From CANRIN01 sp964493515 (GTDB lineage Bacteria > Bacillota > Clostridia > Oscillospirales > JAAYOS01), in assembly GCA_964493515.1 (NCBI GenBank), contig CAZBNJ010000006.1, forward strand, positions 1 through 60,428: a stretch of DNA of 60,428 nt, written 5' to 3'. Shown piece by piece: positions 8,013-17,198 of the stretch. How positions within the stretch are numbered: position 1 is the first letter of the stretch; each line of letters starts with the position of its first letter. The notes under the pieces are model-generated. The model searched no databases. It was not told the origin of the DNA and saw only the letters and a program-made list of their open reading frames with translations. A program made the translations under genes and the position numbers.

Positions 8013-8041
8013 TTGATTTTTCCATTTTGCTCGTCTACAAT
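8013..8041 (+). promoter_or_regulatory. Promoter P2 of the MacAB-like operon
   Basis: TTGATT (8013-8018), 17-base spacer, TACAAT (8036-8041), 66 bases before the TTG start. Its weaker boxes and the upstream direct repeats suggest an activated promoter. Confidence 0.55.
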
Positions 8042-8106
8042 GGGAACAAATCCCGTATGCGAGCGTCTGAAAAGCAGGACGACTTCAAGGACAGGAGGAG
8101 AGCAAA

Positions 8107-9984
8107 TTGAACGAGAACATGAACCCGGAAAACCGGACGGCGACCGAAACTGCGGAACAGCCGGAGGTCGCGGCGCAGCCGACCGAGGTCGTAGATCCCA
8201 TCGCCGCCGCGCGTCAGGAGAAGCGTCGCATCGCGGCGAGGAAGCGCCGTCGTAAAAAGATAATCAAGTGGTCGGTGATCGCGGTGATACTGCTCGCGAT
8301 AGCCGGAGGCATATGGTACGGCGTGTACAAGCTGTTCCTTGAGCCGGAGCCGGTACCGCCTCCGCAGACTACATATTCCTACCGCGGGTCGTTCTCCAAC
8401 TCGATAAGCGGCTACGGCCAGGTCAAGGCGAACCGCACCGAGTCGGTCGGAGCACCGGTGCGCGGCGAGCTGCTCGAGCTGCTGGTGACCGAGGGCGACA
8501 TCGTGTACGAGGGACAGGAGCTGTTCCGTCTGGACGACGCCGCGCTGAAGGAAGAGATCCAGAGGATGGAGGACAGCAAGGTCGAGTATCAGAACGCGAT
8601 AGAAAAGACCCGCGAGCAGCGCGTCAAGGATTTCGAGTCGCTGAGCGAATTCGACAGGCAGATAGCCGATATACGCGCCAAGGTGGCAAAGCGCAATCTT
8701 GCCGCGCCGTTCAACGGCAAGCTGGTCGAGATGAGCGACAACGTCCGCGTGGGCGAGATGATATCCGAGGGCGCGGTGCTGGGCAAGATAGTCCGCGACG
8801 AGGAGATGCGGCTGAAGTGCTATTTCAGCTACGCATATGAAAACGACATATCGCTCGGACAGACCGCGCAGGTGTCGATACCCGCGAGCATGGAGGTGCT
8901 GAGCGGCAAGGTCACCAAGATAGACAAGGTGCGCTATGTCACCACCGAGGGCGCGGTGCTGTTTGCCGTTGAGGTGACGATGAAGAATCCGGGAGCGCTG
9001 ACCGAGGGCATGGAGGCGATATTTACCCTGACCGCGCCGAACGGCGACACCATCACCCCCGCGGAGCAGGCAAGGCTGGAGTATTCGCAGGTGGAGACGC
9101 TGACCGCGCCGGCAAAGGGCAAGGTGCTGTCGGTGAACATGACCGCTTACGCCGAGTACAGAAAGGGCGACGTGATGTACACCCTGAGCGGCGACGAGTA
9201 TGACGGCGAGATAGAGGCGCTGCAGGATAACTCGAAGAGCGTGCGCGAGCGCGTGGAGGGCTACGACAAGTCGATAACCGAAAACGAGAACAACATCGCG
9301 AAGGCGGACGAGGCGATAGCGAAGCTGAACGAGACGTTTGATAAGCTGAACGGCGCGGCTCCGATGAGCGGCATGGTCACGGCGATAACCGCGATCGAGG
9401 GTCAGATACTCGAGGAGAAGTCGCCGATACTGGCGATATCGGACACGTCGGCGATGACCGTCGCGATAGAGCTGGACGAGCGCGACGTGGGCAGCGTATC
9501 CATCGGCACGCCGGTCAATCTGACCCAGGACACCAGCGAGGGCAGCCAGTTCTACTTCGGAACGGTGACGTCGGTCGCGCTGGAGGGCACATACGAATGG
9601 GGCTACGCCTACTATCCGGCGACGATAACGATACAGAACGGCGACGGACTGCGCGCGAACTCGTCGATGCGCTATGAGATAGTGATGAGCGAGGCGGAGG
9701 ACTGCGTGCTCGTGCCGATAAACGCGGTGAAGTACACCGAGATAGGTGCTTGCGTGTTCGTAAAGCTCCAGGATGGCGAGAAGGCACCGTCCGACGCGCC
9801 GCAGCTCGCCGATGGCGTCGTGCCGGAGGGATTCTACGCCGTGCTGGTCGAGACCGGAATGTCCGACGACAGCCAGGTGGAGATAGTGAGCGGCATAGAG
9901 GACGGCGTGGAGCTGTATGTCGCCGAGGGCATAGCCGGCATGGGCGATGACATGTACTTCGGCGCCTCCGTTGCGATAGGCTAA
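8107..9984 (+). CDS. Membrane-fusion (HlyD/MacA-like) subunit of an ABC exporter
   Basis: 625 aa. Start TTG 8107 is set by AGGAGG (8093-8098) at 8-base spacing; the ATG at 8119 is too far from it. After a charged cytoplasmic N-terminus (KRRRKK) there is one membrane anchor (about residues 53-71), then barrel-sandwich/lipoyl half-motifs (SVGAPVRGELLELLVTEGD near 112, with a partner near 195), coiled-coil helices, and a second such segment (LTAPAKGKVLSV and GAAPMSGMVTAI near 335-430) before beta-barrel domains. The length and double lipoyl-like arrangement exceed ordinary MacA (about 370 aa). It leads the operon with the ATPase and permease, so it should connect the permease to the exterior. 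Confidence 0.88.
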   Translation: MNENMNPENRTATETAEQPEVAAQPTEVVDPIAAARQEKRRIAARKRRRKKIIKWSVIAVILLAIAGGIWYGVYKLFLEPEPVPPPQTTYSYRGSFSNSISGYGQVKANRTESVGAPVRGELLELLVTEGDIVYEGQELFRLDDAALKEEIQRMEDSKVEYQNAIEKTREQRVKDFESLSEFDRQIADIRAKVAKRNLAAPFNGKLVEMSDNVRVGEMISEGAVLGKIVRDEEMRLKCYFSYAYENDISLGQTAQVSIPASMEVLSGKVTKIDKVRYVTTEGAVLFAVEVTMKNPGALTEGMEAIFTLTAPNGDTITPAEQARLEYSQVETLTAPAKGKVLSVNMTAYAEYRKGDVMYTLSGDEYDGEIEALQDNSKSVRERVEGYDKSITENENNIAKADEAIAKLNETFDKLNGAAPMSGMVTAITAIEGQILEEKSPILAISDTSAMTVAIELDERDVGSVSIGTPVNLTQDTSEGSQFYFGTVTSVALEGTYEWGYAYYPATITIQNGDGLRANSSMRYEIVMSEAEDCVLVPINAVKYTEIGACVFVKLQDGEKAPSDAPQLADGVVPEGFYAVLVETGMSDDSQVEIVSGIEDGVELYVAEGIAGMGDDMYFGASVAIG

Positions 9985-9995
9985 GGGGGCAGGCG

Positions 9996-10844
9996 ATGAA
10001 CACAGCATATTCCTCATCCCCGCCCGAGCGCCTTATCGAGCTTAACGACATATACAAGATATACGGCGAGGGGCTTGAGAGCGAGGTGCGCGCGCTGGAC
10101 GGCGTGAGCCTGACGATAGACCGCGGCGAGTTTACCGCGATAGTCGGCTCGTCCGGCTCGGGCAAGTCGACGATGATGAACATCCTCGGATGCCTTGACC
10201 TGCCGACCTACGGCGAATACTACCTGCACGACGAGCTTGTAAGCTCGCTTACCGACCAGGAGCTTTCGACCATACGCAACCGCGAGATAGGGTTCATCTT
10301 TCAGGGCTTCAACCTGATACCCGCGCTCACCGCGCTTGAGAACGTCGAGCTGCCGCTCATATACTCGGGAGCGGGCAGACGCGCCCGCAAGGAGGCGCAG
10401 CGCGAGTTCGGCGCGGACGCAAGGCTTATGACGAGCCGTCAGGAGCTTGCCTACGCCGCGCTGGAGAAGGTGGGCATCGACCACCGCGCAAACCACAAGC
10501 CGAGCGAGATGTCCGGCGGTCAGCAGCAGCGTGTCGCCATCGCCCGCGCGATAGTGACCAATCCGCCGCTGATACTGGCGGACGAGCCGACCGGCAACCT
10601 GGACAGCCACACCACCGAGGATGTCATGCGCATCCTTCGCGACCTGCACGCCGCGGGCTCGACAGTGGTGCTGATAACCCACGACCGCGACATCGCGGCA
10701 TCCGCCGACCGCACGATACGCCTGCTCGACGGACGCATCGTCTACGACTCGAAGCGGGACGGCGACGACGGCTCGAGAGGCGACCCATTAGGGTCGATGG
10801 GAGAACCGCGAAGCGGTTTGACCGAGAGGGGGGCGAGCGCATGA
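9996..10844 (+). CDS. ABC transporter ATP-binding protein (LolD/MacB type)
   Basis: 282 aa. Walker A GSSGSGKST at residues 51-59, Q-loop FQGFNLIPALT, signature MSGGQQQR, Walker B LILADEPTGNLD and the H-loop in LITHDRD are all intact, so it should hydrolyse ATP for the adjacent permease. It starts 11 bases after the membrane-fusion gene and overlaps the permease by ATGA (10841-10844). Two oddities: a charged insertion of about 25 residues between the Q-loop and the signature, and a Gly/Arg-rich tail (last about 27 residues) encoded by two perfect DNA palindromes at 10781-10818, probably an inserted repeat. Confidence 0.93.
   Translation: MNTAYSSSPPERLIELNDIYKIYGEGLESEVRALDGVSLTIDRGEFTAIVGSSGSGKSTMMNILGCLDLPTYGEYYLHDELVSSLTDQELSTIRNREIGFIFQGFNLIPALTALENVELPLIYSGAGRRARKEAQREFGADARLMTSRQELAYAALEKVGIDHRANHKPSEMSGGQQQRVAIARAIVTNPPLILADEPTGNLDSHTTEDVMRILRDLHAAGSTVVLITHDRDIAASADRTIRLLDGRIVYDSKRDGDDGSRGDPLGSMGEPRSGLTERGASA
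10781..10818 (+). repeat. Tandem palindromes inside the 3' end of the ATPase gene
   Basis: CGACCC-ATTA-GGGTCG (10781-10796) and AACCGC-GAA-GCGGTT (10804-10818), both perfect stems 7 bases apart, lie within the last 25 codons. The encoded tail GDPLGSMGEPRSGLTERG is unlike ABC ATPases, so this resembles a REP-like element that entered the coding end without breaking the frame. Confidence 0.55.
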
Positions 10845-12055
10845 GCATAATTCAGTCGATAAAGATGGCGGCAAAGTCGATAGGCTCGAACAAGGGACGC
10901 TCGTTTCTGACGATGCTCGGCATAATCATCGGCATCGCGGCGGTCATAATCCTCGTGTCGATAGTTCAGGCACAGCAGGACGCCGTGATGGAACAGTTTG
11001 AGAAGATGGGCACAAACCAGATAGAGATCTACTACTACCAGTGGGGTTACGGCGAGGCGCCCGACTATACAAAGGAGCTTGAGCAGCTCTGCGCCGAGCT
11101 TGGGCCGGAAAAGGTGATAGGCATAACGCCGCAGAAGTACGCGTGGTCGAACAGCATACGCTACGAGTCCAAGCGCGCGGAGTATCCGAGCATCTACCTC
11201 GCAAGCGACAAATATTCGGTGTGCTCCGGCTTCAGCATCGCGGGCGGACGCGACCTGTGCTATCTCGACATTCAGAAGATGAACCGCGTGTGCGTGCTCG
11301 GGTCAAAGGTCGCAAGCGACCTGTTTGACTACGCCAATCCGGTGGGCAAGAAGATAACCATTTCCGGCGACGAGTACACGGTGGTCGGCTACTATGAGTC
11401 GAAGGGCGTGAGCGACGAGTATGGCGGCAGCTATCGGGACAACATCGTCGTGGTGCCCTACACACTGGAAAAGCGGATAAACAAGTCGTCCGGCGGCGGC
11501 TCGAGCAGCTACGAGTTCGTAGTCAAGGCGGCAAGCTCGGACACGGTGCAGGAGGTGTCTAACCGCATCAGGGCGTTTCTGGAGGCGCGGGTGGACACCA
11601 ACAACGGCTGGGTCGACGTGTGGTCGAACGACGAGTGGCAGCAGAGCCAGACCGAAGGCTTTGCGGAACAGACGCTGCTGCTCGGTTCGATCGCCGCGAT
11701 ATCGCTGCTCGTCGGCGGCATAGGCATAATGAACATCATGCTGGTGACGGTGACCGAACGCACCCGCGAAATAGGCATACGCAAGGCGATAGGCGCCCCT
11801 CGCCGCTCGATAATCACGCAATTTCTGATAGAGGCGGCGATGGTGTCCACACTCGGAGGCATAATCGGAATGGTGATAGGATGCCTGGGGACGGTGGTCG
11901 CGGGAAAGCTTATCCTGGACGCGATAGTCGCGCCGCCGCCGTATATACTCGCGGTGTCCTGCGTGGTGTCGGTGATGTTCGGCGTGATATTCGGCGTGTA
12001 CCCGGCGGGACGCGCATCCAGATTGCAGCCGGTCGAGGCGCTGAGGAACGAGTAA
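10841..12055 (+). CDS. ABC transporter permease, MacB/FtsX type
   Basis: 404 aa. One N-terminal membrane helix (about residues 20-42), a large MacB_PCD extracytoplasmic domain (about 45-275), then three C-terminal helices with the FtsX signature (IGIMNIMLVTVTERTREIGI) and the family ending PAGRASRLQPVEALRNE. Translation is coupled to the ATPase by a 4-base overlap. With the membrane-fusion protein this is a MacAB-like tripartite pump of the kind Gram-positives use for peptides, lipids or cell-envelope defence. Substrate not evident. Confidence 0.93.
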   Translation: MSIIQSIKMAAKSIGSNKGRSFLTMLGIIIGIAAVIILVSIVQAQQDAVMEQFEKMGTNQIEIYYYQWGYGEAPDYTKELEQLCAELGPEKVIGITPQKYAWSNSIRYESKRAEYPSIYLASDKYSVCSGFSIAGGRDLCYLDIQKMNRVCVLGSKVASDLFDYANPVGKKITISGDEYTVVGYYESKGVSDEYGGSYRDNIVVVPYTLEKRINKSSGGGSSSYEFVVKAASSDTVQEVSNRIRAFLEARVDTNNGWVDVWSNDEWQQSQTEGFAEQTLLLGSIAAISLLVGGIGIMNIMLVTVTERTREIGIRKAIGAPRRSIITQFLIEAAMVSTLGGIIGMVIGCLGTVVAGKLILDAIVAPPPYILAVSCVVSVMFGVIFGVYPAGRASRLQPVEALRNE

Positions 12056-12071
12056 GGGGAGGATGAATGAT

Positions 12072-14549
12072 ATGAAGAAGAAACTTATTTCGCTGCTGCT
12101 TACCGCGGCGCTGGTCATCGGGCTTGTGCCGATGGCGGGCGCTTACAGCGACGTTGCGGACACGCAGCTTGCCGCGCGGCTGGAGATGCTCTCCGGCTTC
12201 GGCGTGGTCAACGGATATACCGACGGCACCTTCCGTCCGCAAAACACGCTGACCCGCGCCGAGTTCACCAAGATGGTGGTGACGCTGCTCGGCGGCGGCA
12301 AGGCGTGCGAGACCTTCGGCGCGTACACCATATTCGGCGACGTTCCGTCGAGCGACTGGGCGGCGAAGTACATAAACTATGCCGCGCGCGACAGGGAGAA
12401 GGGCGGACTCGGGCTGCTCAAGGGCTACACCGACGGCACCTTCCGTCCGAACAACACGATAACCTACGGCGAGGCGGCGACGATAATCCTGCGCGCGCTC
12501 GGATTCAGCGACGCGGACATCGGCTACAACTGGCCGAAGGACTTTACCGACAAGGCGAAGTCGAGCGGGCTTGGCGACCGTGTGTCGCGCGGCGACTTTG
12601 AGAAGATAACCCGCGCCGACGCGGCGAACATCTTCTACAACGCGCTGTTTGTCGAGCGCAGGGATGGCTCGAAGCTGATAGACAACATGTACGGAGAGTC
12701 GATATCATCGGCGCTTATACTGTCGGTTGATTCAGACGGCGTGCGCATCGCCGAACGTGCGGACGACAAGTTTGTCAACGCCGCGGGACTCACCGCGTCG
12801 GACGTCGGCACCCGCAAGAAGCTGACGCTGAACGAGAACGCGACCGCGATAATGTACGCCGAGAACGTGAAGATGAGCACCAGCGAGAGGCAGGACGCGT
12901 TCATCTACTCGGCAAAGACCGACGACGGGCTTGTCTATGTCTCGCTCGACGGGATAACCGAGGTGCTCTGTCTCGCGTCGGCGGACGAGAGCTGGATAGC
13001 TCGCAGCGCGAAGCTGACGATAGACAACCAGAGCGGCGCGATAGTGAAGGCGGAGCTGCTTGAGAGCCGCAACCGCACCGTTTCGTTTGCATACTACTCG
13101 GGCGACCGCGTGACCGCGATAACCGGCGAGGTGTTCACCGTCCCCGCCGCCACGCCGACATACAGGGTGGAGAACGGCGAGATGAGCGCGGCGCAGGCGT
13201 TCAGCGCGGTGCGTGACTATCTGAGCTACGGCGACGTGCTTGAGCTTGCGATAGGCTCGGACGGCACGGTAAAGCACGTTGTTGCGCGCACCGGCGAGGC
13301 AAAGGTGGCGCTCATCGAACCGGGCATGACCCTCTCGGCGCTGAGAGAGGCGCTCGGAGCGCCGCAGAACGTGACGATATACAAAAACGGCGCGGAGACA
13401 TCGTTCTCCGCGCTCGCTGATTATGACGCCGCGAGCTACATCCCCGGCAGCAGCGTGATAATGGTCGGCGGCTTTCGCCTGAGCGCGGTGTACACCTACG
13501 CCGTGCCGAACACCACCGCGCCCGAGTCGATAACCGTGTACGGAAACACGCTGAGACTCGCTCCGTGCGCCGTTAAGAGCGTTTCGCAGTTCAAGCCCAA
13601 TGAGAGACTGACCCTGATCTTCGCGCCGGATGGACGCGTCGCAGGCGCTCTGGCGGCGAGCAACACCCGATCGGTCGGAGTGGTCGACGGCTCGAAGGTG
13701 AAGTTCCTCGGCGGCCCGACCTTTGACAGGATAGACGGCCTCGGCGGATTTGCGTCCGGCGAGCTGGTGGCGGTCGGCTGCGGCACGAACGGACAGCCGT
13801 CGGTGTCCAGGGTGAGCGACCGTCCGACAAAGTCGACGCTCGACCTGGACGAGATGACCCTCGGCGGCACTCCGCTGGCGGTGGGATGTATGTTCTTTGA
13901 ACGCGTCGCCGGTCAGACGCCGGTGAGCATCACCGTCGAGGATATCAACCGCAGCAAGGTGTCGTCGTCGAGCATACTGAACGTCAGCTATGACGCGGCG
14001 GGACGCGCGAACCTGATAGTTTTTGACGACGTGACCGGCGATCGATATGACTACGGCCGCGCCTGGATGTACACCGAGGAGGAGACGATAGGCGGGGGCG
14101 TCCTGTCCGCGACCTACGACCGCCGCCACATCGTGCTCGCAAGCTCGAACGGAACGGACGACCGCTCGGTGGCGCAGACCGCGTCGCTGCCCTCCGACCT
14201 GGTCGCAAGCGACAGAAACGCGACCTACGGACGGCGCTATGTCTGGTGCGGCGTGGCGTGCGGCGCGCAGGGTGAGATAGAGGCGTGCCGACCGCTTAAC
14301 GTGAGCGTAAACGCCGACCGCACGACCTTTGTCGGCTCGGCGGCGGTGAAGATAGGCGGAAAGAACGTGCCGATAGCGTCCGACGTGCAGGTGTATCTGG
14401 ACAGCATCGGCGTGTTCATGAACGCGAGCGACTTTGGAAGCACGCTGGAGCTTGTGTCGGCGGCCCGCGCACAGGGAGAGAAGTTCGAGCTGCTGCTCGA
14501 CGCGTCGCCGGACAACGGCGGCAAGGTGCGCGTCATCATCGTCAAATAA
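12072..14549 (+). CDS. Large SLH-domain surface protein linked to the ABC exporter
   Basis: 825 aa from ATG 12072; GGAGG ends 9 bases upstream, whereas the upstream ATG 12063 touches the SD. Signal peptide MKKKLISLLLTAALVIGLVP with cleavage near AGA-YSD. SLH motifs at about residues 21-70 and 90-140 (both with GYTDGTFRP) and a more divergent third at about 141-190 give cell-wall anchoring. The remaining 630 residues are beta-rich, with repeats of the type (V/I)TVYxNG...L, and have no catalytic motif I recognise. Lying 16 bases after the permease in the same operon, it may be the cargo or an envelope partner of the pump. Confidence 0.85.
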   Translation: MKKKLISLLLTAALVIGLVPMAGAYSDVADTQLAARLEMLSGFGVVNGYTDGTFRPQNTLTRAEFTKMVVTLLGGGKACETFGAYTIFGDVPSSDWAAKYINYAARDREKGGLGLLKGYTDGTFRPNNTITYGEAATIILRALGFSDADIGYNWPKDFTDKAKSSGLGDRVSRGDFEKITRADAANIFYNALFVERRDGSKLIDNMYGESISSALILSVDSDGVRIAERADDKFVNAAGLTASDVGTRKKLTLNENATAIMYAENVKMSTSERQDAFIYSAKTDDGLVYVSLDGITEVLCLASADESWIARSAKLTIDNQSGAIVKAELLESRNRTVSFAYYSGDRVTAITGEVFTVPAATPTYRVENGEMSAAQAFSAVRDYLSYGDVLELAIGSDGTVKHVVARTGEAKVALIEPGMTLSALREALGAPQNVTIYKNGAETSFSALADYDAASYIPGSSVIMVGGFRLSAVYTYAVPNTTAPESITVYGNTLRLAPCAVKSVSQFKPNERLTLIFAPDGRVAGALAASNTRSVGVVDGSKVKFLGGPTFDRIDGLGGFASGELVAVGCGTNGQPSVSRVSDRPTKSTLDLDEMTLGGTPLAVGCMFFERVAGQTPVSITVEDINRSKVSSSSILNVSYDAAGRANLIVFDDVTGDRYDYGRAWMYTEEETIGGGVLSATYDRRHIVLASSNGTDDRSVAQTASLPSDLVASDRNATYGRRYVWCGVACGAQGEIEACRPLNVSVNADRTTFVGSAAVKIGGKNVPIASDVQVYLDSIGVFMNASDFGSTLELVSAARAQGEKFELLLDASPDNGGKVRVIIVK

Positions 14550-14565
14550 GACCGAAACCGGCATG

Positions 14566-14600
14566 AAAAAACTCCGTGGAACGATCCACGGAGTTTTTGT
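14566..14600 (+). terminator. Bidirectional terminator between SLH gene and glgA
   Basis: AAAAAACTCCGTGGA (14566-14580) and TCCACGGAGTTTTT (14585-14598), loop ACGA, a near-perfect stem with A- and T-tracts on the two sides, serving both converging operons. Confidence 0.85.
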
Positions 14601-14611
14601 TATGCCTTGGG

Positions 14612-16051
14612 TTATCTCTTGCCGGTAATGCGCTGATAGAGCTTACGGTAGTCCTGCGCGCTGCGTGACCAACTGAAGTCCTGCTTCATGCCGCGCAGCT
14701 TCATCGCCTCCCACTCGTCCGGGTCGGAGCGATAGAGACGGGTCGCGAGCCACAGGACGTGTATCATCTCGTCGGCGTTGTAGTTGGCGAAGGTGAAGCC
14801 CAGTCCGGTGTGCTCAAACTCGTTGTACGGCTCGACGGTGTCCTTCAGACCGCCGGTCTCGCGCACTATCGGTATCGTGCCGTAGCGCATGGCTATCATC
14901 TGGCTGAGGCCGCACGGCTCCTTCTGCGACGGCATGAGGAATATGTCCGAGCCGGCGTAGATGCGGCGCGCGAGGTCCTCGCTGAAGGTGATGCACGCAG
15001 CGATGCGTCCGGGGTAGCGCTGCGCCGCCTGGCGGAAGAACTGCTCATAGCCGTGCTCGCCGGTTCCGAGGACGACGAACTGCACGCCGAGCGACATGAG
15101 CGCGTCCATCCGCGCGAGCACGAGATCCATGCCCTTGTGCGCCGCCAGTCGGGTGACGCAGGCGACGATCGGGGTGTCCGGCTCGACCGACAGTCCGAGC
15201 GACTGCTGGAAGTCGGCTTTGCACTTCGCTTTGCCGGATATGTCGTCGGCGGAGAAGTTCTCGATGATGCTCTTGTCGGTCGACGGGTCGTAGCTTACGG
15301 TGTCGATGCCGTTGAGTATGCCGCTGAACTTGTCGCCGAGGACGTTGACCACGCCGTCCAGACCGTAGGCGTAGTAGGGATAGCGCAGCTCCTGCGCGTA
15401 GGTGGGGGAGACGGTGTTGACCGCGTCGCTGGTGAGCATCGCGCCCTTCATCAGCGATATGTCGCGCTCAAACTCGAGCTTGCCGGAAGAGTACCAGCCC
15501 TCGTTCAGTCCGAACAGCTCGCCGAGCAGCTCATGGCCGTAGCGTCCCTGATACTCGATGTTGTGGATGGTGTACAGCGTCTTGATGTCGCGCAGCGACT
15601 CGTCCACGCCCATCATGTCGTGCAGATAGAGCGGCACGAGCGCCGACTGCCAGTCGTTGCAGTGTATCACGTCCGGACGCCAGTCGATGTTCCAGAGAAG
15701 CTCGGCTGCGGCGCGGGAGAAGAACGCGAAGCGCTCGCCGTCGTCGAAGTGACCGTACAGCCGGTCGCGCTTGAAATACTGCTCGTTGTCCAGGAAGTAG
15801 TAGGTGGTGCTGCGGTACTTCATGGTGAACACGCCGCAGTATATCTTGCGCCAGCCGAGCGTGACGTAGTAGTTCTTCTCGTAGGTCATCTGCTCGCGCC
15901 AGTGGTCGCCTATGGTGCCGTACAGCGGCAGGACGACGCGGCAGGAGTTGCCGGGAGCCTGGAGAGCCTCGGGCAGCGCGCCCGCGACATCGCCGAGACC
16001 GCCGCTCTTGGCGAACGGAGCACATTCGCTGGTGATAAACAATGTCTTCAT
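14612..16051 (-). CDS. glgA: Glycogen synthase (ADP-glucose dependent)
   Basis: Transfers glucose from ADP-glucose to the growing alpha-1,4-glucan. 479 aa, normal for GT5 GlgA. The N-terminal motif ECAPFAKSGGLGDV (residues about 9-22) contains the KxGGL substrate loop; the C-terminal GT-B half has SQKEPCGLSQMIAMRYGT and TGGLKDTV. It is last gene of glgC-glgD-glgA, 4 bases after glgD. Confidence 0.96.
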   Translation of the reverse strand: MKTLFITSECAPFAKSGGLGDVAGALPEALQAPGNSCRVVLPLYGTIGDHWREQMTYEKNYYVTLGWRKIYCGVFTMKYRSTTYYFLDNEQYFKRDRLYGHFDDGERFAFFSRAAAELLWNIDWRPDVIHCNDWQSALVPLYLHDMMGVDESLRDIKTLYTIHNIEYQGRYGHELLGELFGLNEGWYSSGKLEFERDISLMKGAMLTSDAVNTVSPTYAQELRYPYYAYGLDGVVNVLGDKFSGILNGIDTVSYDPSTDKSIIENFSADDISGKAKCKADFQQSLGLSVEPDTPIVACVTRLAAHKGMDLVLARMDALMSLGVQFVVLGTGEHGYEQFFRQAAQRYPGRIAACITFSEDLARRIYAGSDIFLMPSQKEPCGLSQMIAMRYGTIPIVRETGGLKDTVEPYNEFEHTGLGFTFANYNADEMIHVLWLATRLYRSDPDEWEAMKLRGMKQDFSWSRSAQDYRKLYQRITGKR

Positions 16052-16055
16052 AGGA

Positions 16056-17195
16056 TCAGACCTCGCTTCCCTTGGATATCACGATGGGGTAGGACTCGTG
16101 CCCCATCAGCATACGACCCTCTTTTATGCGGGTGTCCTTGTCGGTTATGACGCACTGAAGCTCCGCGCCCGACTCGACAACAGTGTTCTGCATGAGGATG
16201 CAGCCCTTGACCTTTGCGCCGGGGTGTATCTTCACGCCGCGGAAGATGATGCTGTCCTCGACCTCGCCCTCGATGTAGCAGCCGTCAGCGACAAGGCAGT
16301 TTACCGACTTGGAATCGGGCGAATAGTAGGTGGGCGCCTCGTCGCGGACCTTGGTCTTTATCGTGCGGTCACGCGGGAAGAGGTCGCGGCGGACCTGGCT
16401 GTCGAGCAGCTTCATAGAAAGCTCGTAGTAGAGCTGGGTGGTCTCGGGACGCGCGGCAAACACCGGCACGATGTAGCTTGCTATCCGCAGCTCGTGCAGA
16501 TGGCGCAGCAGCACGCCGCTTTCAAACTCAAACTCGCCGTGCTCGGCGCAGTCGTCTATCATGCGGAGCAGCAGGTCCTTGGACAGGATGTAGAAGCCGA
16601 GACCGGCAATGCCGTCGGCGTGCTGGGACGTTCCGCCCTTGCATATCTTGACGTCGGTAGCCCAGCCGTCCTGACCGAACTTGAAGCGCACCGTCGGGTC
16701 GAGGTAGCGGTCGTCGGGCAGGCAGACCGCCGTGACGTCCGCGCCCATGCGGAGGTGGTTCTCAAAGACCTTTGCGAGGTCGAAGTTCGCGACGGTCATA
16801 GCGTCGGCGATAACGACATAGTCCTGGCGTATGCGCTCAACATAGGTGCGCACGCTGGACAGCGCGTCCATCACGCCGAAGTAGGTGTTCGAGCCTTTGT
16901 GAGTGCGGCTCTCGGCGAGCGCGAACGGCGGCAGCAGCTTCAGTCCGCCGAGCTTGCGGCTGAGGTCCCAGTCCTTGCCCGCGCCGAGATGGTCGAGAAG
17001 CGACTGGTAGCGCTCCTCCATAAGCACGCCGATGTCGGTAACGCCGGCGTTTGTCATTATGGATATCACGAAGTCGATAAGGCGGTAGCGTCCGCCGAAG
17101 GGTATCGACGGCGCGGTGCGGTGATCGACCAGCTCGCGAAGTCCCTGTCTGTGCTCGGTGCCGTATCCGAAAACGATTCCGTGGAGATTATTCAT
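16056..17195 (-). CDS. glgD: GlgD, regulatory subunit of ADP-glucose pyrophosphorylase
   Basis: 379 aa, homologous to GlgC, with the PFGGRYRLIDF and left-handed beta-helix C-terminal parts retained. The catalytic GGxGxRL loop is replaced by FGYGTEHRQGL near residue 10, so this chain should be non-catalytic and form heteromers with GlgC, as known for Bacillota GlgCD. It starts 3 bases after glgC and ends 4 bases before glgA. Confidence 0.93.
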   Translation of the reverse strand: MNNLHGIVFGYGTEHRQGLRELVDHRTAPSIPFGGRYRLIDFVISIMTNAGVTDIGVLMEERYQSLLDHLGAGKDWDLSRKLGGLKLLPPFALAESRTHKGSNTYFGVMDALSSVRTYVERIRQDYVVIADAMTVANFDLAKVFENHLRMGADVTAVCLPDDRYLDPTVRFKFGQDGWATDVKICKGGTSQHADGIAGLGFYILSKDLLLRMIDDCAEHGEFEFESGVLLRHLHELRIASYIVPVFAARPETTQLYYELSMKLLDSQVRRDLFPRDRTIKTKVRDEAPTYYSPDSKSVNCLVADGCYIEGEVEDSIIFRGVKIHPGAKVKGCILMQNTVVESGAELQCVITDKDTRIKEGRMLMGHESYPIVISKGSEV

Positions 17196-17198
17196 AAC

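Noticed and set aside
7913..8106. Riboswitch in the 160-base leader of the exporter operon
   Set aside because: No conserved riboswitch core is visible; the region is explained better by a second promoter and a direct repeat.
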